Positions 51,408 to 60,850 of a stretch of 64,000 bases of DNA are shown one piece after another. The DNA comes from Streptomyces sp. CB02959 (lineage in GTDB: Bacteria; Actinomycetota; Actinomycetes; Streptomycetales; Streptomycetaceae). Under the pieces are notes generated by a model. The model was not told where the DNA came from. It did not search any database and saw only the letters and a program-made list of their open reading frames with translations. The stretch spans positions 36,341-100,340 of the forward strand of contig NZ_NNBP01000034.1 in NCBI RefSeq assembly GCF_002803155.1, in the 5' to 3' direction. Numbering within the stretch: the stretch's first letter is position 1; each line of letters begins with the position of its first letter. Both the position numbers and the translations under genes were made by a program.

Positions 51408-52571
51408 ATGTTCCCACTGCGCCCGCGCTCCGCCCCGGGGTCCCTCGCCATGGCTGGTCCCTGCGCTCTGCTCCTGCTCCTGGACGGGGCAGTGGTCAGC
51501 CGCAGTGGCCTCGGCGCGGCGTTCCTCGCGAGCGGCGCCGTGGTGTCGGGCCTGGCCGCCGGGACGCTGTACGCGTACCGGGCCGGACGGGAATGGCCGG
51601 CCGCGGCACTGGCCGCCACCGCCGCGACTGTCTCGCTGCTGATGACCTCGCTGGTGGAACGTACGGTGCTGCAGCGCACCCCCGGTTGGGCCGAACTCCT
51701 CGGACTGCTGGTGCTGTTGTGTCTGACCTGCCGGTATGGACGGCGGTTGCCGCTCATCCTGACGGCGGTGGGGCTGTTCGTGGCGGTGGTGCGCATGCAG
51801 GGCCGGGCTCCGGCGCTGACGGACCTGCCCGTGCTCGACCGGATCGACGGGCTGTTCACGCTGCTGCCGATCGGCTTCGCGCTGCTGGGCGGCTATCTGC
51901 GGGCAGAGGACGGCAGACGCCGGGCCGCCACCGAGCGGGTGCGCCAGTCCGAACGCCTCGATCTCGCTCGCGACCTGCACGACCACGTGGCCCACTACGT
52001 CACGGCCATGGTCGTCCAGGCCCAGGCCGGAGAGCACACCGTGGAGCGCGATCCGGGTACGGCGCGGGAGCTGTTCGCGAACATCGAGAGGACTGGCCAG
52101 GACGGGCTGGTGGCGATGAGCCGTATGGTCCGGCTGCTGCGGGACACCGGCGACGCGGGGGCGGCACCGGTCGCACCCGCCATGACGACGGTCGAGGCGC
52201 TGGTGCACCGCTTCTCCAGCCCCGGGCAGCACGCCTGGCTGAACGTGGCCGACGGGGTGGACAGCTCCACCTGGTCGCCGCAACTCGCCAAATCCGTCGA
52301 GCGATTGGTGCAGGAAGGTCTTACCAACATCCGCAAACACGCCCGCACGGCCACCACCGTGCATGTCCTGCTGGCCACCGAGGGGGACCGGCTCGTCGTC
52401 CGCGTGCGCGACGACGCGGCCCGGTCACAGCGCGGCCGGATGCGGTTCGGTCCGAGCGGCTTCGGCCTGGTCGGCCTCACCGAGCGGGTGGCCGAACTGG
52501 GCGGTGAGCTCACCAGCGGGCCGATGCCCGAGGGCGGCTGGGAACTGGCGGCCTCCATTCCCATGAGGTGA
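51408..52571 (+). CDS. Sensor histidine kinase (HisKA_3 type)
   Basis: 387 residues from ATG 51408. Five to six helices fill residues 15-165, then RQSERLDLARDLHDHVAHYVTAMVVQAQAG with the phospho-acceptor His, and an HATPase_c domain with VQEGLTNIRKHARTATTV and GFGLVGLTERVAELGG. It is divergent from the exporter operon and followed, after a relic gene, by its response regulator. It probably senses cell-envelope stress and controls the exporter. Confidence 0.93.
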   Translation: MFPLRPRSAPGSLAMAGPCALLLLLDGAVVSRSGLGAAFLASGAVVSGLAAGTLYAYRAGREWPAAALAATAATVSLLMTSLVERTVLQRTPGWAELLGLLVLLCLTCRYGRRLPLILTAVGLFVAVVRMQGRAPALTDLPVLDRIDGLFTLLPIGFALLGGYLRAEDGRRRAATERVRQSERLDLARDLHDHVAHYVTAMVVQAQAGEHTVERDPGTARELFANIERTGQDGLVAMSRMVRLLRDTGDAGAAPVAPAMTTVEALVHRFSSPGQHAWLNVADGVDSSTWSPQLAKSVERLVQEGLTNIRKHARTATTVHVLLATEGDRLVVRVRDDAARSQRGRMRFGPSGFGLVGLTERVAELGGELTSGPMPEGGWELAASIPMR

Positions 52572-52779
52572 CATACTCCGCCACCAGGACCCTTTCGCGT
52601 CCAGCATTCCATGGACACCGGCTACCGCACCAGCGGTCCGTTCATCCTTCATGGCGTGGTCGCGCCCTGCCCGGTCGGCGGTCAGGGCGGTCAGGCCCAG
52701 GATCGCCGGCCCACAGCCGGCGAGGCGGTGGCCGCACGGCCCGGCATCCGGTTCGGGGCCGATCGACCACACGCTCCTC

Positions 52780-52966
52780 CCTCCGCGGGATAGCCTGGGG
52801 GGGGACGGAGCCGGAGGCGTTCGCCCAGCTCAAGCGGGACCTTGCGGTGGTCGTGAGCGCCGAGGCCCTCTTCACCCTCACCGACCTGTGCGGGCTCGGT
52901 CCCGACGACGCCGTCGCCAGCGCCGTGCGGACCGCGAGGACACTGACCGGGGCCGCCCTGCGCTGA
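52780..52966 (+). pseudogene. TetR-family regulator, C-terminal fragment
   Basis: A plus-strand frame reads AFAQLKRDLAVVVSAEALFTL, then DLCGLGPDDAVASAVRTART to a stop at 52966. This is the usual ending of a TetR-family repressor. The DNA-binding part is absent. It interrupts an otherwise standard kinase-regulator operon. Confidence 0.7.
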
Positions 52967-53032
52967 TCTCAACTCAACAGGCAGAATTCGGCAGAGACCT
53001 GCCCCGTGAAGCGACGGAGTGAAGAAAGCGCC

Positions 53033-53692
53033 GTGAGTGTCTCAGTGGTGATCGCCGACGACCAGGAGATGGTGCGGACGGGCTTCCGTCTCATCCTGGA
53101 GAGCCAGCCCGACATCCGAGTGGTCGGGGAAGCCGCCGACGGCGTGGAGGCCGTCGAAGCCGTACGCCGACTGCGGCCGGACGTGTGCCTGATGGACATA
53201 CGTATGCCGAAGCTCGACGGCCTGGAGGCGACGAAACTGGTGCGCCAGGACGCCGGAGGCGCGACATCCGGGACGAAGATCGTCGTCGTCACCACCTTCG
53301 ACCTCGACGAGTACGTCTACGGCGCACTGCGGGCCGGCGCCAGCGGCTTCGTGGTCAAGAACTCCGGCCCCCGGCTGCTGACCGAGGCCGTGTACGCCGC
53401 TGTCAACGGCGACTCCCTCATCTCTCCCTCCGTCACGGTGCGGTTGCTCGAACACCTCGGCAGTTCATCCCCCGCCGACACCAGGGCCGCGGCCGCGAGG
53501 CGGCTGACCGCCCAGGAGCTGAAGGTGGTGACACTTGTCGCCCGTGGCCGCACCAACAACGAGATAGCCGAACAATTGACGCTCGCCCTCAGCACCGTCA
53601 AGAGCCACCTCAGCCGCATCCAGGACAAACTCCAGGCCCGCAATCGCGTGGAGATCGCGGCGTGGGCCTGGGAACACGGGATCGTGGGCTGA
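53033..53692 (+). CDS. NarL/LuxR-family response regulator
   Basis: GTG 53033 gives 219 residues; GTG 53006 is in frame. Receiver: VVIADDQEMVRTGFRLIL, Asp in VCLMDIRMPKLDG, Thr in VVTTFDLDEYV and Lys in GFVVKNSG. LuxR HTH: LTAQELKVVTLVARGRTNNEIA and STVKSHLSRIQDKLQ. Partner of the kinase at 51408-52571. Likely regulates the divergent ABC exporter and lipoprotein. Confidence 0.94.
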   Translation: MSVSVVIADDQEMVRTGFRLILESQPDIRVVGEAADGVEAVEAVRRLRPDVCLMDIRMPKLDGLEATKLVRQDAGGATSGTKIVVVTTFDLDEYVYGALRAGASGFVVKNSGPRLLTEAVYAAVNGDSLISPSVTVRLLEHLGSSSPADTRAAAARRLTAQELKVVTLVARGRTNNEIAEQLTLALSTVKSHLSRIQDKLQARNRVEIAAWAWEHGIVG

Positions 53693-53699
53693 GACCGGG

Positions 53700-54560
53700 T
53701 CGGCGGCCGCACTACAAGGCCGAGCAGGGCAGGCGCGATCTGCTGCACCGGGAAGCCGGAAGCGGTATGTGGCTCAAGCCGCTTCTCCAGCACATCGTGG
53801 TCGACGAGGCACAGGATCTGTCTGCCTCACCCTGGCGGATGCTGCGCGCCATGGTGCCCGAGGGACCCGACGACATCTCCCTCGTCGGCGACGCCCACCA
53901 GCGGATCTACTCGCACCAGGTGGTCCTGGGACGCCTCGGAACCCGCACCCCGGGCCGCGCCTCCCGGCGTCTCACGCTCAACTACCGCACCACGCGGCAG
54001 ATCCTGGGCAGCGCGCACGGCCTGGTGGACGGTGAGTCCTTCGACGACCTGGACGACGAACCCGACACCCTCGACGGATACCCATCGGTGCTGACGGGCC
54101 TCACCTCGCAGTTCTGGCGGCCCCCCCGACCGGGAAACCGAGATGCGGGCGCTCGCCACCCTGATCCAGGAGTTCCACGACCGGTACGGCACGCCGTACG
54201 CGGCGATGGCGGTGTGCGTCCCGGACGGCGCGTCCGCGACCCAGATGGCCGCCGTACTGGGTTCAGCACCGTTCGGCATCCCCGCCGTGGAGATCGGCCG
54301 TGACGGGCCCGGCAAGGGCGAGGGAGTACGGATCGGCACCATGTACCGCTTCAAGGGGCTGGAGTTCCAGCGAGTGTTCCTGGCCTCCGTGGGCGAGGGC
54401 CAGGTCCCGCACCAGCGTATCGAGACCTTCCGGCTCACCGATCCTCCGCGTTGCCAGCGGGAGCAGAAGCGCTCACGGCCGCGGACCTTGCAGGTCAGCT
54501 CCGACAGCGCGTCGAACCCTTCACCTTGCTGGAAGAAGTGGAACGCCGACTCCGACGCAT
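53700..54560 (+). pseudogene. UvrD-like superfamily I helicase remnant
   Basis: The frame starts without a start codon: HIVVDEAQDLSASPWRMLRA (motif II, DEAQD), ISLVGDAHQRIYSHQVVLG (motif III), RLTLNYRTTRQILGSAHGLV (motif IV). A run of seven C at about 54121 shifts the frame; it then continues MRALATLIQEFHDRYGTPYA, GTMYRFKGLEFQRVFLA (motif V). The Walker A half of the helicase is missing. It sits directly behind the response regulator stop, so a deletion joined the two. Confidence 0.82.
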
Positions 54561-54873
54561 GACCCACCCCTTCACCGCGGACGAACTTCCCCAGGAAATC
54601 CGGTCCACGCGGACGAAGGGCCACCAGTTCCCCCTGGGCCAGTACCGGTTCCTTCTCGCGGATGCGCACTGCTGGGCAAAACTCGACTGGCCCTATGGGC
54701 AGCAGGACATGCCCGGCCCCCTCAAAACCGTCGCGGACTACCGCAACGCTCTCGCCCATTGGGCTGTCGACGCACCGGCGGAGGACGCAACCTCGCTCGC
54801 CGCGACGCGGCAGTTGTTGAAGCTCCTCAAGGTCATCGATCACGATCCGGGGCCTGGAAACACCAGAGCGTAA
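54451..54873 (+). pseudogene. HEPN-like C-terminal domain following the helicase remnant
   Basis: After another frame change the sequence reads LAGQLRQRVEPFTLLEEVER, MTHPFTADELPQEIRSTRTK, YRFLLADAHCWAKLDWPYG and VADYRNALAHWAVDAPAEDA to a TAA at 54873. The RNxLAHW ending is that of HEPN-type (Swt1-like) domains, which often act as RNases or structural modules. In intact homologues it is probably the tail of the same helicase protein. Identification of the HEPN fold is tentative. Confidence 0.5.
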
Positions 54874-55025
54874 TGAGCAGGGGCTGACGGCGTTCCGGGT
54901 CCTCCGGGACTTCACCCGCCGGAACACCCCCGCAATGTCCGAGCCGACAAGTGGGGCGACGCGCTCCCCGAGAGCACCCTGACGGGTGGAACGGCCGGCG
55001 AAGCCGGAGACGGCCCCGCACGAGA

Positions 55026-55045
55026 GTGGGCGCCTCAGCGCCCAC
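55026..55045 (+). terminator. Short perfect hairpin before IS copy 2
   Basis: GTGGGCGC-CTCA-GCGCCCAC forms an 8-bp perfect stem with a 4-base loop. No T run follows. It lies 33 bases before the left end of the second IS copy. Confidence 0.5.
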
Positions 55046-55077
55046 GTGCACTTCTGAAGTCATGGTCATCAGCCATG

Positions 55078-55962
55078 GAGCCGTTTCCAAGCTGGCGTTG
55101 CTGACCGCGAGTTGGACAGTCCTGCGCAAGGGTGAAGCTCCTGGTAGACGGGTTCTCGACCAAGATCACCCGTGTCCGCCAGGAGCTTCGTGTGCTTGCC
55201 TATCCGTCCTCGATCGATCTGTCCAGCCGCACTCTGCGGTTCCTGACGGGGCAACCGGCCGTGAGGAGGCAGGAGATCGGGACGCGGTGGCGACGTGTCT
55301 CCGCTGCACGCCAGGCCCTGCTCGCCCTGGCTCATCTGCGGTGCGGTGACACCTATGCCCAGCTCGCCGCCGGGTTCGGCATCGGAATCGCAACCGTCTT
55401 CCGCTACATACGGGAAACCGTCGAGGTCCTGTCCGCCCCCGCCCCGTCCCTGGCCGAGGCGATGAGGACGATCCGGGCGAAGACGTTCGTCATCCTCGAC
55501 GGCACCCTGCTGCCGATCGACCGCATCGCCGCCGACACCCCGTACTACTCGGGAAAACACAAACGCCACAGAGTGAACGCCCAGGTCCTCACCGATCCGT
55601 TCGGCCGTCCGCTGTGGGCCTCGCCCGCACTGCCCGGCTCGACCCACGACCTCACCGCCGCCAGGCGGCACGGGATCACCGAAGCCCTTGCCGACGCAGG
55701 ACTCAAATGCTGGGCCGACAAGGCGTATCAAGGCGCCGGCGCGCCCGTCCGGGTTCCGTTCCGAGGCCGCCGTCTCAAGCGATGGAAGCGCCGCCACAAC
55801 ACCACCCACACCAAGAACCGCTGCGTCGGTGAGCAGACCATGGCCACCCTCAAGGACTGACGTCTCCTTCGGAAGCTTCGCTGCAGCACGAACCGCATCA
55901 CCGACGTCATGAAAGCCGTCCTGGTCCTTCACCACGCATCAGCCTGAGGTTGGAAAACGCTC
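55078..55962 (+). mobile_element. IS5-family insertion sequence, copy 2
   Basis: Same ends as copy 1 at 17620-18507: GAGCCGTTTCC at the left and GCTC after GGAAAAC at the right, same orientation. The bases outside the ends (ATG on the left, ACT on the right) do not match, so no target duplication is left. This suggests that recombination, rather than simple insertion, produced the present flanks. It is separated from copy 1 by about 36.6 kb. Confidence 0.88.
55192..55947 (+). pseudogene. IS5-family transposase, copy 2, nonsense mutation
   Basis: Identical in build to copy 1 but the Trp codon in TLKDWRLL is TGA (55858-55860), which removes the last 29 residues. It also has one codon fewer (TDPFG) and scattered substitutions such as RHRVNAQVL for RHRENVQVP. 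The DDE residues are before the stop. Activity is doubtful; copy 1 could still act on its ends. Confidence 0.88.
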
Positions 55963-56161
55963 ACTGATCAGCCTGATCGTCGCGGTGGTCATGATGGTCT
56001 TGATGGAAAAGCACGCGGGTCCCTTCGCTCCGCCTCCTGAACCCACACCGTGGAACCCACAGTCGCCCGAAGAGCAGCCGTGGCCGTTTCCATCCGCCTC
56101 TCCGACGTACGCTCCCAGCTCCTGGGACACAGCGCCATCGGGGCCCTCGCCAACGCACTGA
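55963..56161 (+). pseudogene. Membrane protein C-terminal fragment cut by IS copy 2
   Basis: Directly at the IS end an open frame reads LISLIVAVVMMVLMEKHAG, then Pro-rich FAPPPEPTPWNPQSPEEQPW to a stop at 56159-56161. A single helix and a Pro/Ser tail suggest the end of a small membrane protein. Its 5' part is not found on the other side of the IS. Confidence 0.4.
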
Positions 56162-56496
56162 GCCCTTGGTGCCACCGGCAGGAGCATGGGTGAGCAACTG
56201 ACGAATTCCGCCCTACCGTGCCACGCCGAGGACCACTTCAGCCCAAGAACCGGGCAGCTGACGGATGCTGCGGACCGTGCCTGGCCGACGGACTGCCCGC
56301 GGCCAAGCCGGCTCGGGCCGCCAAGGCGGACTACCGGAGGCGCGGATGCGAGAAGGCCGCGGCGGAGGCTTTCAACCGGCGGGGCCGGGAGGTGCGCTGG
56401 AGTGCCCAGGTACAGGCCCGCCTGGCGGGCGATGGTCGTGCTGGAGCAGTCCCTGGCCGCATGCTTCCGCAGCGCAGACAGCCGACAGTCCGCGGT
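56162..56496. other. Gap without a supported gene
   Basis: An open plus-strand frame rich in Arg, Ala and Gly covers it, but codon usage and composition do not look like protein, and no family is recognised. No regulatory element identified. Confidence 0.35.
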
Positions 56497-57213
56497 TCAG
56501 CAGGTGGCGGTTGTGGGCGGGCAGGTACGGTGCCGGACCCAAGCGGCACCGGCAGCGACGGCGCCGATCATTCCGACCAGCGCGACCGGGATGGTGAAGA
56601 GGAGCTGGAAGTATCCCACCACGTATGCCCCGAAGATCCCGATCCCGCCGCCCAGCAGGGCCGCCGCCACGAGGATGACCGGGAGGGCCTTGGTGAGGGC
56701 CCGCATGGTCGCCTCGCGTGCGGGGTCGCGGGGAAGCCGCAGGCTCTCGTCCACGGCGCGCCGGATGAAGAAGAACGCGGTGAGCAGGCATGCGACCCAG
56801 CCCACCCACATCAACGGAACGCCGGCATTGGGGAACTTGCGCACCTCCCGCAGCACATGCCCGTCGAGCGTGGTGACCGCTGATTCGCTGCTGGGGTCGA
56901 GGAAGTGGGACCAGGACACCCACCAGAAGAGGAGCGCGGCAAGGGCGGGTATCGCGGCGCCCGTGGCCGCCGCGAGGGCTGTCTCCTTCAGGCGTCGGCG
57001 GGTGGGCAGCAGACCGCGTTCGGATGCCCAGGAGGTGGCCAGCGCCTCGATGTCGCCGCCGATGTAGTCGGTGGCCGACCGGCCGTCGAGGGCGGCGGCG
57101 GTCAGGTCGGCGGCCAGTTCTTCGGCCATCTCATCGGCCTCGTCCTGTTCGATCCCGAGGCGGTGCCATGTCTCCATGGCCTGGTGTATCGCATCCTCGA
57201 CCGTCGGCGTCAT
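56497..57213 (-). CDS. Membrane protein partnered with PadR regulator (DUF1700-like)
   Basis: 238 residues; ATG 57213 overlaps the PadR stop (ATGA). The N-terminal 80 residues are soluble and helical (AMETWHRLGIEQDEADEMAE ELAADL region, then GDIEALATSW), the typical permease-prefix/DUF1700-like domain. Four hydrophobic helices follow (ETALAAATGAAIPALAALLF, VPLMWVGWVACLLTAFFFI, VILVAAALLGGGIGIFGAYV, TIPVALVGMIGAVAAGAAWV). Proteins of this kind are commonly encoded directly after a PadR gene. Function unknown. Confidence 0.85.
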   Translation of the reverse strand: MTPTVEDAIHQAMETWHRLGIEQDEADEMAEELAADLTAAALDGRSATDYIGGDIEALATSWASERGLLPTRRRLKETALAAATGAAIPALAALLFWWVSWSHFLDPSSESAVTTLDGHVLREVRKFPNAGVPLMWVGWVACLLTAFFFIRRAVDESLRLPRDPAREATMRALTKALPVILVAAALLGGGIGIFGAYVVGYFQLLFTIPVALVGMIGAVAAGAAWVRHRTCPPTTATC

Positions 57214-57557
57214 GATTCCTCCCGTGCAGGCTGGGTGACTATGGAGTCGATGCTCGTAGCGAATTCACTCCAGTCGCGACTCCAAGACCGGAGAAGCCGC
57301 ATGCCTGCTTCGCTGGGCCTGTAGTAGGTCCGGGCAGGGCCCCCGCCTCCACTGCGGCGTTCGACCTCGACCAGCTCGCGCTTGCGCAGGCGCGCCAGCG
57401 CCGGGTAGATCGATCCGTCCGCGACGTCGAGCCCGGCCTCGGCGAGCCGGACCGTCAACTCGTACCCGTAGACCGGGGATTCCGCCATCAGGGCCAGCAG
57501 GCACATGTCCAGGACCCCTCGCAGCCACTGGGCACGTGGGGTGGATGTCTCCTCCAT
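57210..57557 (-). CDS. PadR-family transcriptional regulator
   Basis: ATG 57557 gives 115 residues. The PadR winged HTH is complete: LRGVLDMCLLALMAESPVYG, YELTVRLAEAGLDVADGSIY and PALARLRKRELVEVERRSGGGGPARTYYRPSEAGMRLL in order. It is co-translated with the following membrane protein gene. A palindrome TGCACTA-N5-TAGTGCA lies 29 bases upstream, so autoregulation is likely. Confidence 0.94.
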   Translation of the reverse strand: MEETSTPRAQWLRGVLDMCLLALMAESPVYGYELTVRLAEAGLDVADGSIYPALARLRKRELVEVERRSGGGGPARTYYRPSEAGMRLLRSWSRDWSEFATSIDSIVTQPAREES

Positions 57558-57585
57558 GAGCCAGTACCTTACACAGCAAGACTCA

Positions 57586-57618
57586 TGCACTACAAGCTAG
57601 TGCAGCGCAAGGTAGTGC
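57586..57618 (-). promoter_or_regulatory. PadR operator
   Basis: A perfect palindrome TGCACTA-CAAGC-TAGTGCA (57586-57604) and a further half-site TAGTGCA (57612-57618) stand just upstream of the PadR start. PadR sites are commonly such dyads near the promoter. Confidence 0.65.
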
Positions 57619-57831
57619 AGGCTTCCGCGGGGCCGGTTCCGCGCCGGAGGCGGAGAGTGCGGAGTACGCGGTTCACGGCTCACGGCTCACGGCTTCCTCC
57701 CTTGAGCCTCCCTACCCCCAAGGCACCTGACCTGGGCCTTTGCCCGTCAGGCGCCCATGGCTCGGCCATGCCCCGCGGAAGCCGCCCGCCGGCGGCCACG
57801 GCACGCCGGGCAGGGCCGACCGCCCCGGCCC

Positions 57832-59259
57832 TTATCGGCGGGCGGGGTCCGGCTGCGGCGCGCGCCGCTTGGTGGCCTGGTAGCCGATCGTGAGGATCGT
57901 GCACCACACGGCCCATACGTACAGTCCGAGGCGGGTGTCGCTGGAGGCGGCCATCAGCACGATCACGAAGGCGAGCGCGGCGAGGGCGATCCAGTTGGTG
58001 ACCGGGGCGCCGGGCATCCGGAAGTCGACGGCGGGCAGGAGCCCGGCGCGCGCCCTGGACCGGTAGCGCAGGTGCGCGACGAGGATCACGGCCCAGGTCC
58101 ACAGGCCGGCGCAGGCGCTGACCGAGGTGACGTAGACGAACGCCTTGTCCGGGGAGACGACGTTGACGACGACGCCGATGGCCATGACGAGGGTGGACAG
58201 CACCAGTGCGGGCAGCGGGAGGTGGCGGTTGCTGAGGTTCCGCATGACTTTCGGGGCCTCGCCGTTGACGGCCAGTCCGCGGACCATCCTGCTGGCGGAG
58301 TACATGCCGGAGTTGCAGGAGGACAGGGCGGCGGTGAGGACGACGAAGTTCATGATGCCGGCGGCTCCGGGGATGCCGACCTGGGCCAGGACCTGGACGA
58401 AGGGGCTGACTCCGGGGGTGTACTTGGTCCAGCTGAGGACGGAGAGCAGGATGACCAGCGCACCGATGTAGAAGACGGCGATACGGACCGGAAGGGTGTT
58501 GATCGCCTTGCGGAGCGTCTGCTTGGGGTTCTCCGCCTCGCCTGCGGTGAGGCCGATGAGCTCGATGCCCAGGTAGGCGAAGACGACGCCCTGCATGGCA
58601 GCCATCGTCTGCCAGGCGCCGTGTGGCGCGAAGCCGCCGTCGGCCCACAGATGCCGGATCGAGGCGCCCTGTCCGAGGGCAGAGAAGCCGAAGGTCAGTA
58701 CGCCGACGCCGATCACGATCAGGGCGGTGATCGCCACGACCTTGACGGTCGCGAACCAGAACTCCAGCTCGCCGAAGAGCGCGACGGAGACCAGGTTCGC
58801 GACGAAGAGCACGATCAGGGCTCCTGCGGCGGTGGCCCAGACCGGGACGGCGGGCCACCAGTAGGCGATGTAGTGGCCGGCCGCGGTCACCTCGGCCATG
58901 CACGCGGCGACCCATGCGGCCCAGTACGACCAGCCGGTGACGAAGCCCGCGAACGGGCCGCAGAACTCGCGTGCGTAGTCGGCGAAACTGCCGGACGTGG
59001 GACGGTAGGTGAGGAGTTCCCCCAGCGCGCGCATGACGAAGAAGATGACGATGCCGGCAGCGGCGTAGCACGCCAGCAGGCTCGGCCCGACCTTGGCGAT
59101 GCCGGTGCTGGAACCGTAGAAGAGCCCGGTGCCGATGGCGCCTCCGATGGCCATCATCTGGATCTGGCGGGCGCTGAGTCCACGCCGGTAGCCCTCATCG
59201 GGCGTTACCGTGCCGGCGTCCTCGTCGGCACGGGGTTGCGCAGTCTTCGCTGAGGTCAT
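57832..59259 (-). CDS. Amino acid permease (GABA/aromatic permease type, APC)
   Basis: ATG 59259 gives 475 residues with 12 helices. Family landmarks: RQIQMMAIGGAIGTGLFYGS at the first helix, MRALGELLTYRPTSGSFADY, SYWAAWVAACMAEVTAAGHYI, and GLTAGEAENPKQTLRKAINTL. It resembles the AnsP/GabP/ProY group that takes up amino acids by proton symport. A predicted M20 peptidase gene lies 143 bases upstream in the same direction and a divergent Lrp regulator beyond that, suggesting an uptake-and-use unit for an amino acid or acylated amino acid. Confidence 0.93.
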   Translation of the reverse strand: MTSAKTAQPRADEDAGTVTPDEGYRRGLSARQIQMMAIGGAIGTGLFYGSSTGIAKVGPSLLACYAAAGIVIFFVMRALGELLTYRPTSGSFADYAREFCGPFAGFVTGWSYWAAWVAACMAEVTAAGHYIAYWWPAVPVWATAAGALIVLFVANLVSVALFGELEFWFATVKVVAITALIVIGVGVLTFGFSALGQGASIRHLWADGGFAPHGAWQTMAAMQGVVFAYLGIELIGLTAGEAENPKQTLRKAINTLPVRIAVFYIGALVILLSVLSWTKYTPGVSPFVQVLAQVGIPGAAGIMNFVVLTAALSSCNSGMYSASRMVRGLAVNGEAPKVMRNLSNRHLPLPALVLSTLVMAIGVVVNVVSPDKAFVYVTSVSACAGLWTWAVILVAHLRYRSRARAGLLPAVDFRMPGAPVTNWIALAALAFVIVLMAASSDTRLGLYVWAVWCTILTIGYQATKRRAPQPDPARR

Positions 59260-59402
59260 GGTGGTGCCCTTTCGCTCCACGGCTCGATGCTCCACGAGCC
59301 GGTCCTGCCGGGTGGGGCCGACTCCGTCGGCCCCTCTCGTGGCCACCGTCCCGCCCGAGGGAGGTGGCCCAACCCCCGCTCGGGGCGGGCGGCTTGTGTG
59401 TC

Positions 59403-60677
59403 CTATGCGGTGCCGACGGTGCGCAGTACCGCGAGGACGAGGGTGCGGGTCACCGCGACGATCTCGGGGAGGGAGACCTGCTCCCGGGGGCTGTGCGCCA
59501 GGCGGACGTCGCCGGGGCCGAACTGGAGGGTGGGAATGTCCGCGGCGGCGTACAGGCGCAGGTCGCTTCCGTAGGGCGCGCCGCGCTCGCGCAGCCGGGG
59601 CCCGCCGACCGCGTCGGCGTGCGCGTCCCGGACCAGAGCCCCGAGCGGATGGCCGCTCGGCAACCGGCCGCTCGCGAACCAGCCGCCGGGCCAGCTCACG
59701 GTCGCCGGGTGGGCGCGCAGCCACGGGTCGTCCGCGCACGCCTCGGCCACGCAGCTCTCGAAGTCGGCCACCGCGGCGGCCGGTTCCTCGCCGAGCCGGA
59801 TGCCCAGCCTGCCCTCGGCGACGAGGCGGTCCGGCACACTGCTCGCCCAGTCACCGGCGCGGAGCGTGCCGACGGAGAGCGCGTACGGGATGCGTGACTC
59901 CGCCATCAGCGGGTCGACCGCCACGTTGCGCCGGGCTTCCAGCCGGGCGAGCGCCCGATGGAGGGACAGGTATGCGTCGATGGCGCTGACGCCCGCGTCG
60001 CGGGTGCTCGCGTGGGTGGCCCGGCCCGGGACCTCGATACGGAAGGTCAGCGCCCCGGCGTTCGCGGTCACCAGCGTGCCGCCGGTCGGTTCGGTGATGA
60101 GGCAGGCGTCACCGGTGTGTCCGCGCTGGAGGGTGGCGAAGGCGCCGAGCCCGCCGTCCTCCTCACCGACCACGCAGTGGGCGGCCACCCGGCCGCGCAG
60201 CCTGGCCCCGCTCGCGCGGATCGCCGCCAAGGCGGCGAGGTTGGCGACCAGCCCGGCTTTCATGTCGCAGGCGCCACGGGCATGGACGACGTTCCCGGTC
60301 ACGCGCGGGACGAAGGGGTCGCCGTCCCACTGCCCGGGGTCGCCGGGCGGTACGACGTCGACGTGCCCCTGAAGGATCACGGCCGGTCCGTCATCGCCGC
60401 CCGGCGTGGTCGCCACCAGCCCCCACGCCTCGTCGCGCGGTGCTTCGGTCCCGGGGAATCCGGGATGGGCGCGCAGGGCGGGCAGGTCCATGGACCACAG
60501 GTCGACGTCGAGACCGAGCCGGTCCAGATGCCCTGCCAGACGGTGCTGCATTTCGGACTCGGCGGCGCTCCCGGTCACGCTGGGGATCACGAGCAGCTCC
60601 AGCAGCATCCGGGCGATGGCGTCCTCGTCGATCGCCGCCAGAGCGGCGGACTCCTCGGACTTGAGCAATGCGGTCAA
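59403..60677 (-). CDS. M20-family metallopeptidase (ArgE/DapE type)
   Basis: TTG 60677 after CGGGAGTG gives 424 residues. The zinc ligands are visible: His-Asp in LQGHVDVVPPGD, the bridging Asp in GACDMKAG, the catalytic Glu and ligand in GEEDGGLG, and the last His in FGPGDVRLAHSPREQV. A lid dimerisation domain with RATHAS follows the usual order. Members hydrolyse N-acyl or peptide bonds of amino acids, such as N-acetylornithine or succinyl-diaminopimelate. The nearby permease, Lrp-type regulator and basic-amino-acid decarboxylase make an amino-acid-derived substrate likely. Confidence 0.92.
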   Translation of the reverse strand: MTALLKSEESAALAAIDEDAIARMLLELLVIPSVTGSAAESEMQHRLAGHLDRLGLDVDLWSMDLPALRAHPGFPGTEAPRDEAWGLVATTPGGDDGPAVILQGHVDVVPPGDPGQWDGDPFVPRVTGNVVHARGACDMKAGLVANLAALAAIRASGARLRGRVAAHCVVGEEDGGLGAFATLQRGHTGDACLITEPTGGTLVTANAGALTFRIEVPGRATHASTRDAGVSAIDAYLSLHRALARLEARRNVAVDPLMAESRIPYALSVGTLRAGDWASSVPDRLVAEGRLGIRLGEEPAAAVADFESCVAEACADDPWLRAHPATVSWPGGWFASGRLPSGHPLGALVRDAHADAVGGPRLRERGAPYGSDLRLYAAADIPTLQFGPGDVRLAHSPREQVSLPEIVAVTRTLVLAVLRTVGTA

Positions 60678-60850
60678 TGGTCACTCCCGGCACATCGCGG
60701 CTGAGCGGATGGATCCGGATGCTATGTTCGGGCCACTGGCGCAATCAATTGCCATATCTTGCTTACTGGACTCGATTTTTGGCTTAGTACGAGCTGCTGT
60801 GGCGTTTTCTTGCGCACACGCAGCGCGTACCCTCCCGCGGAGGTAACGGC

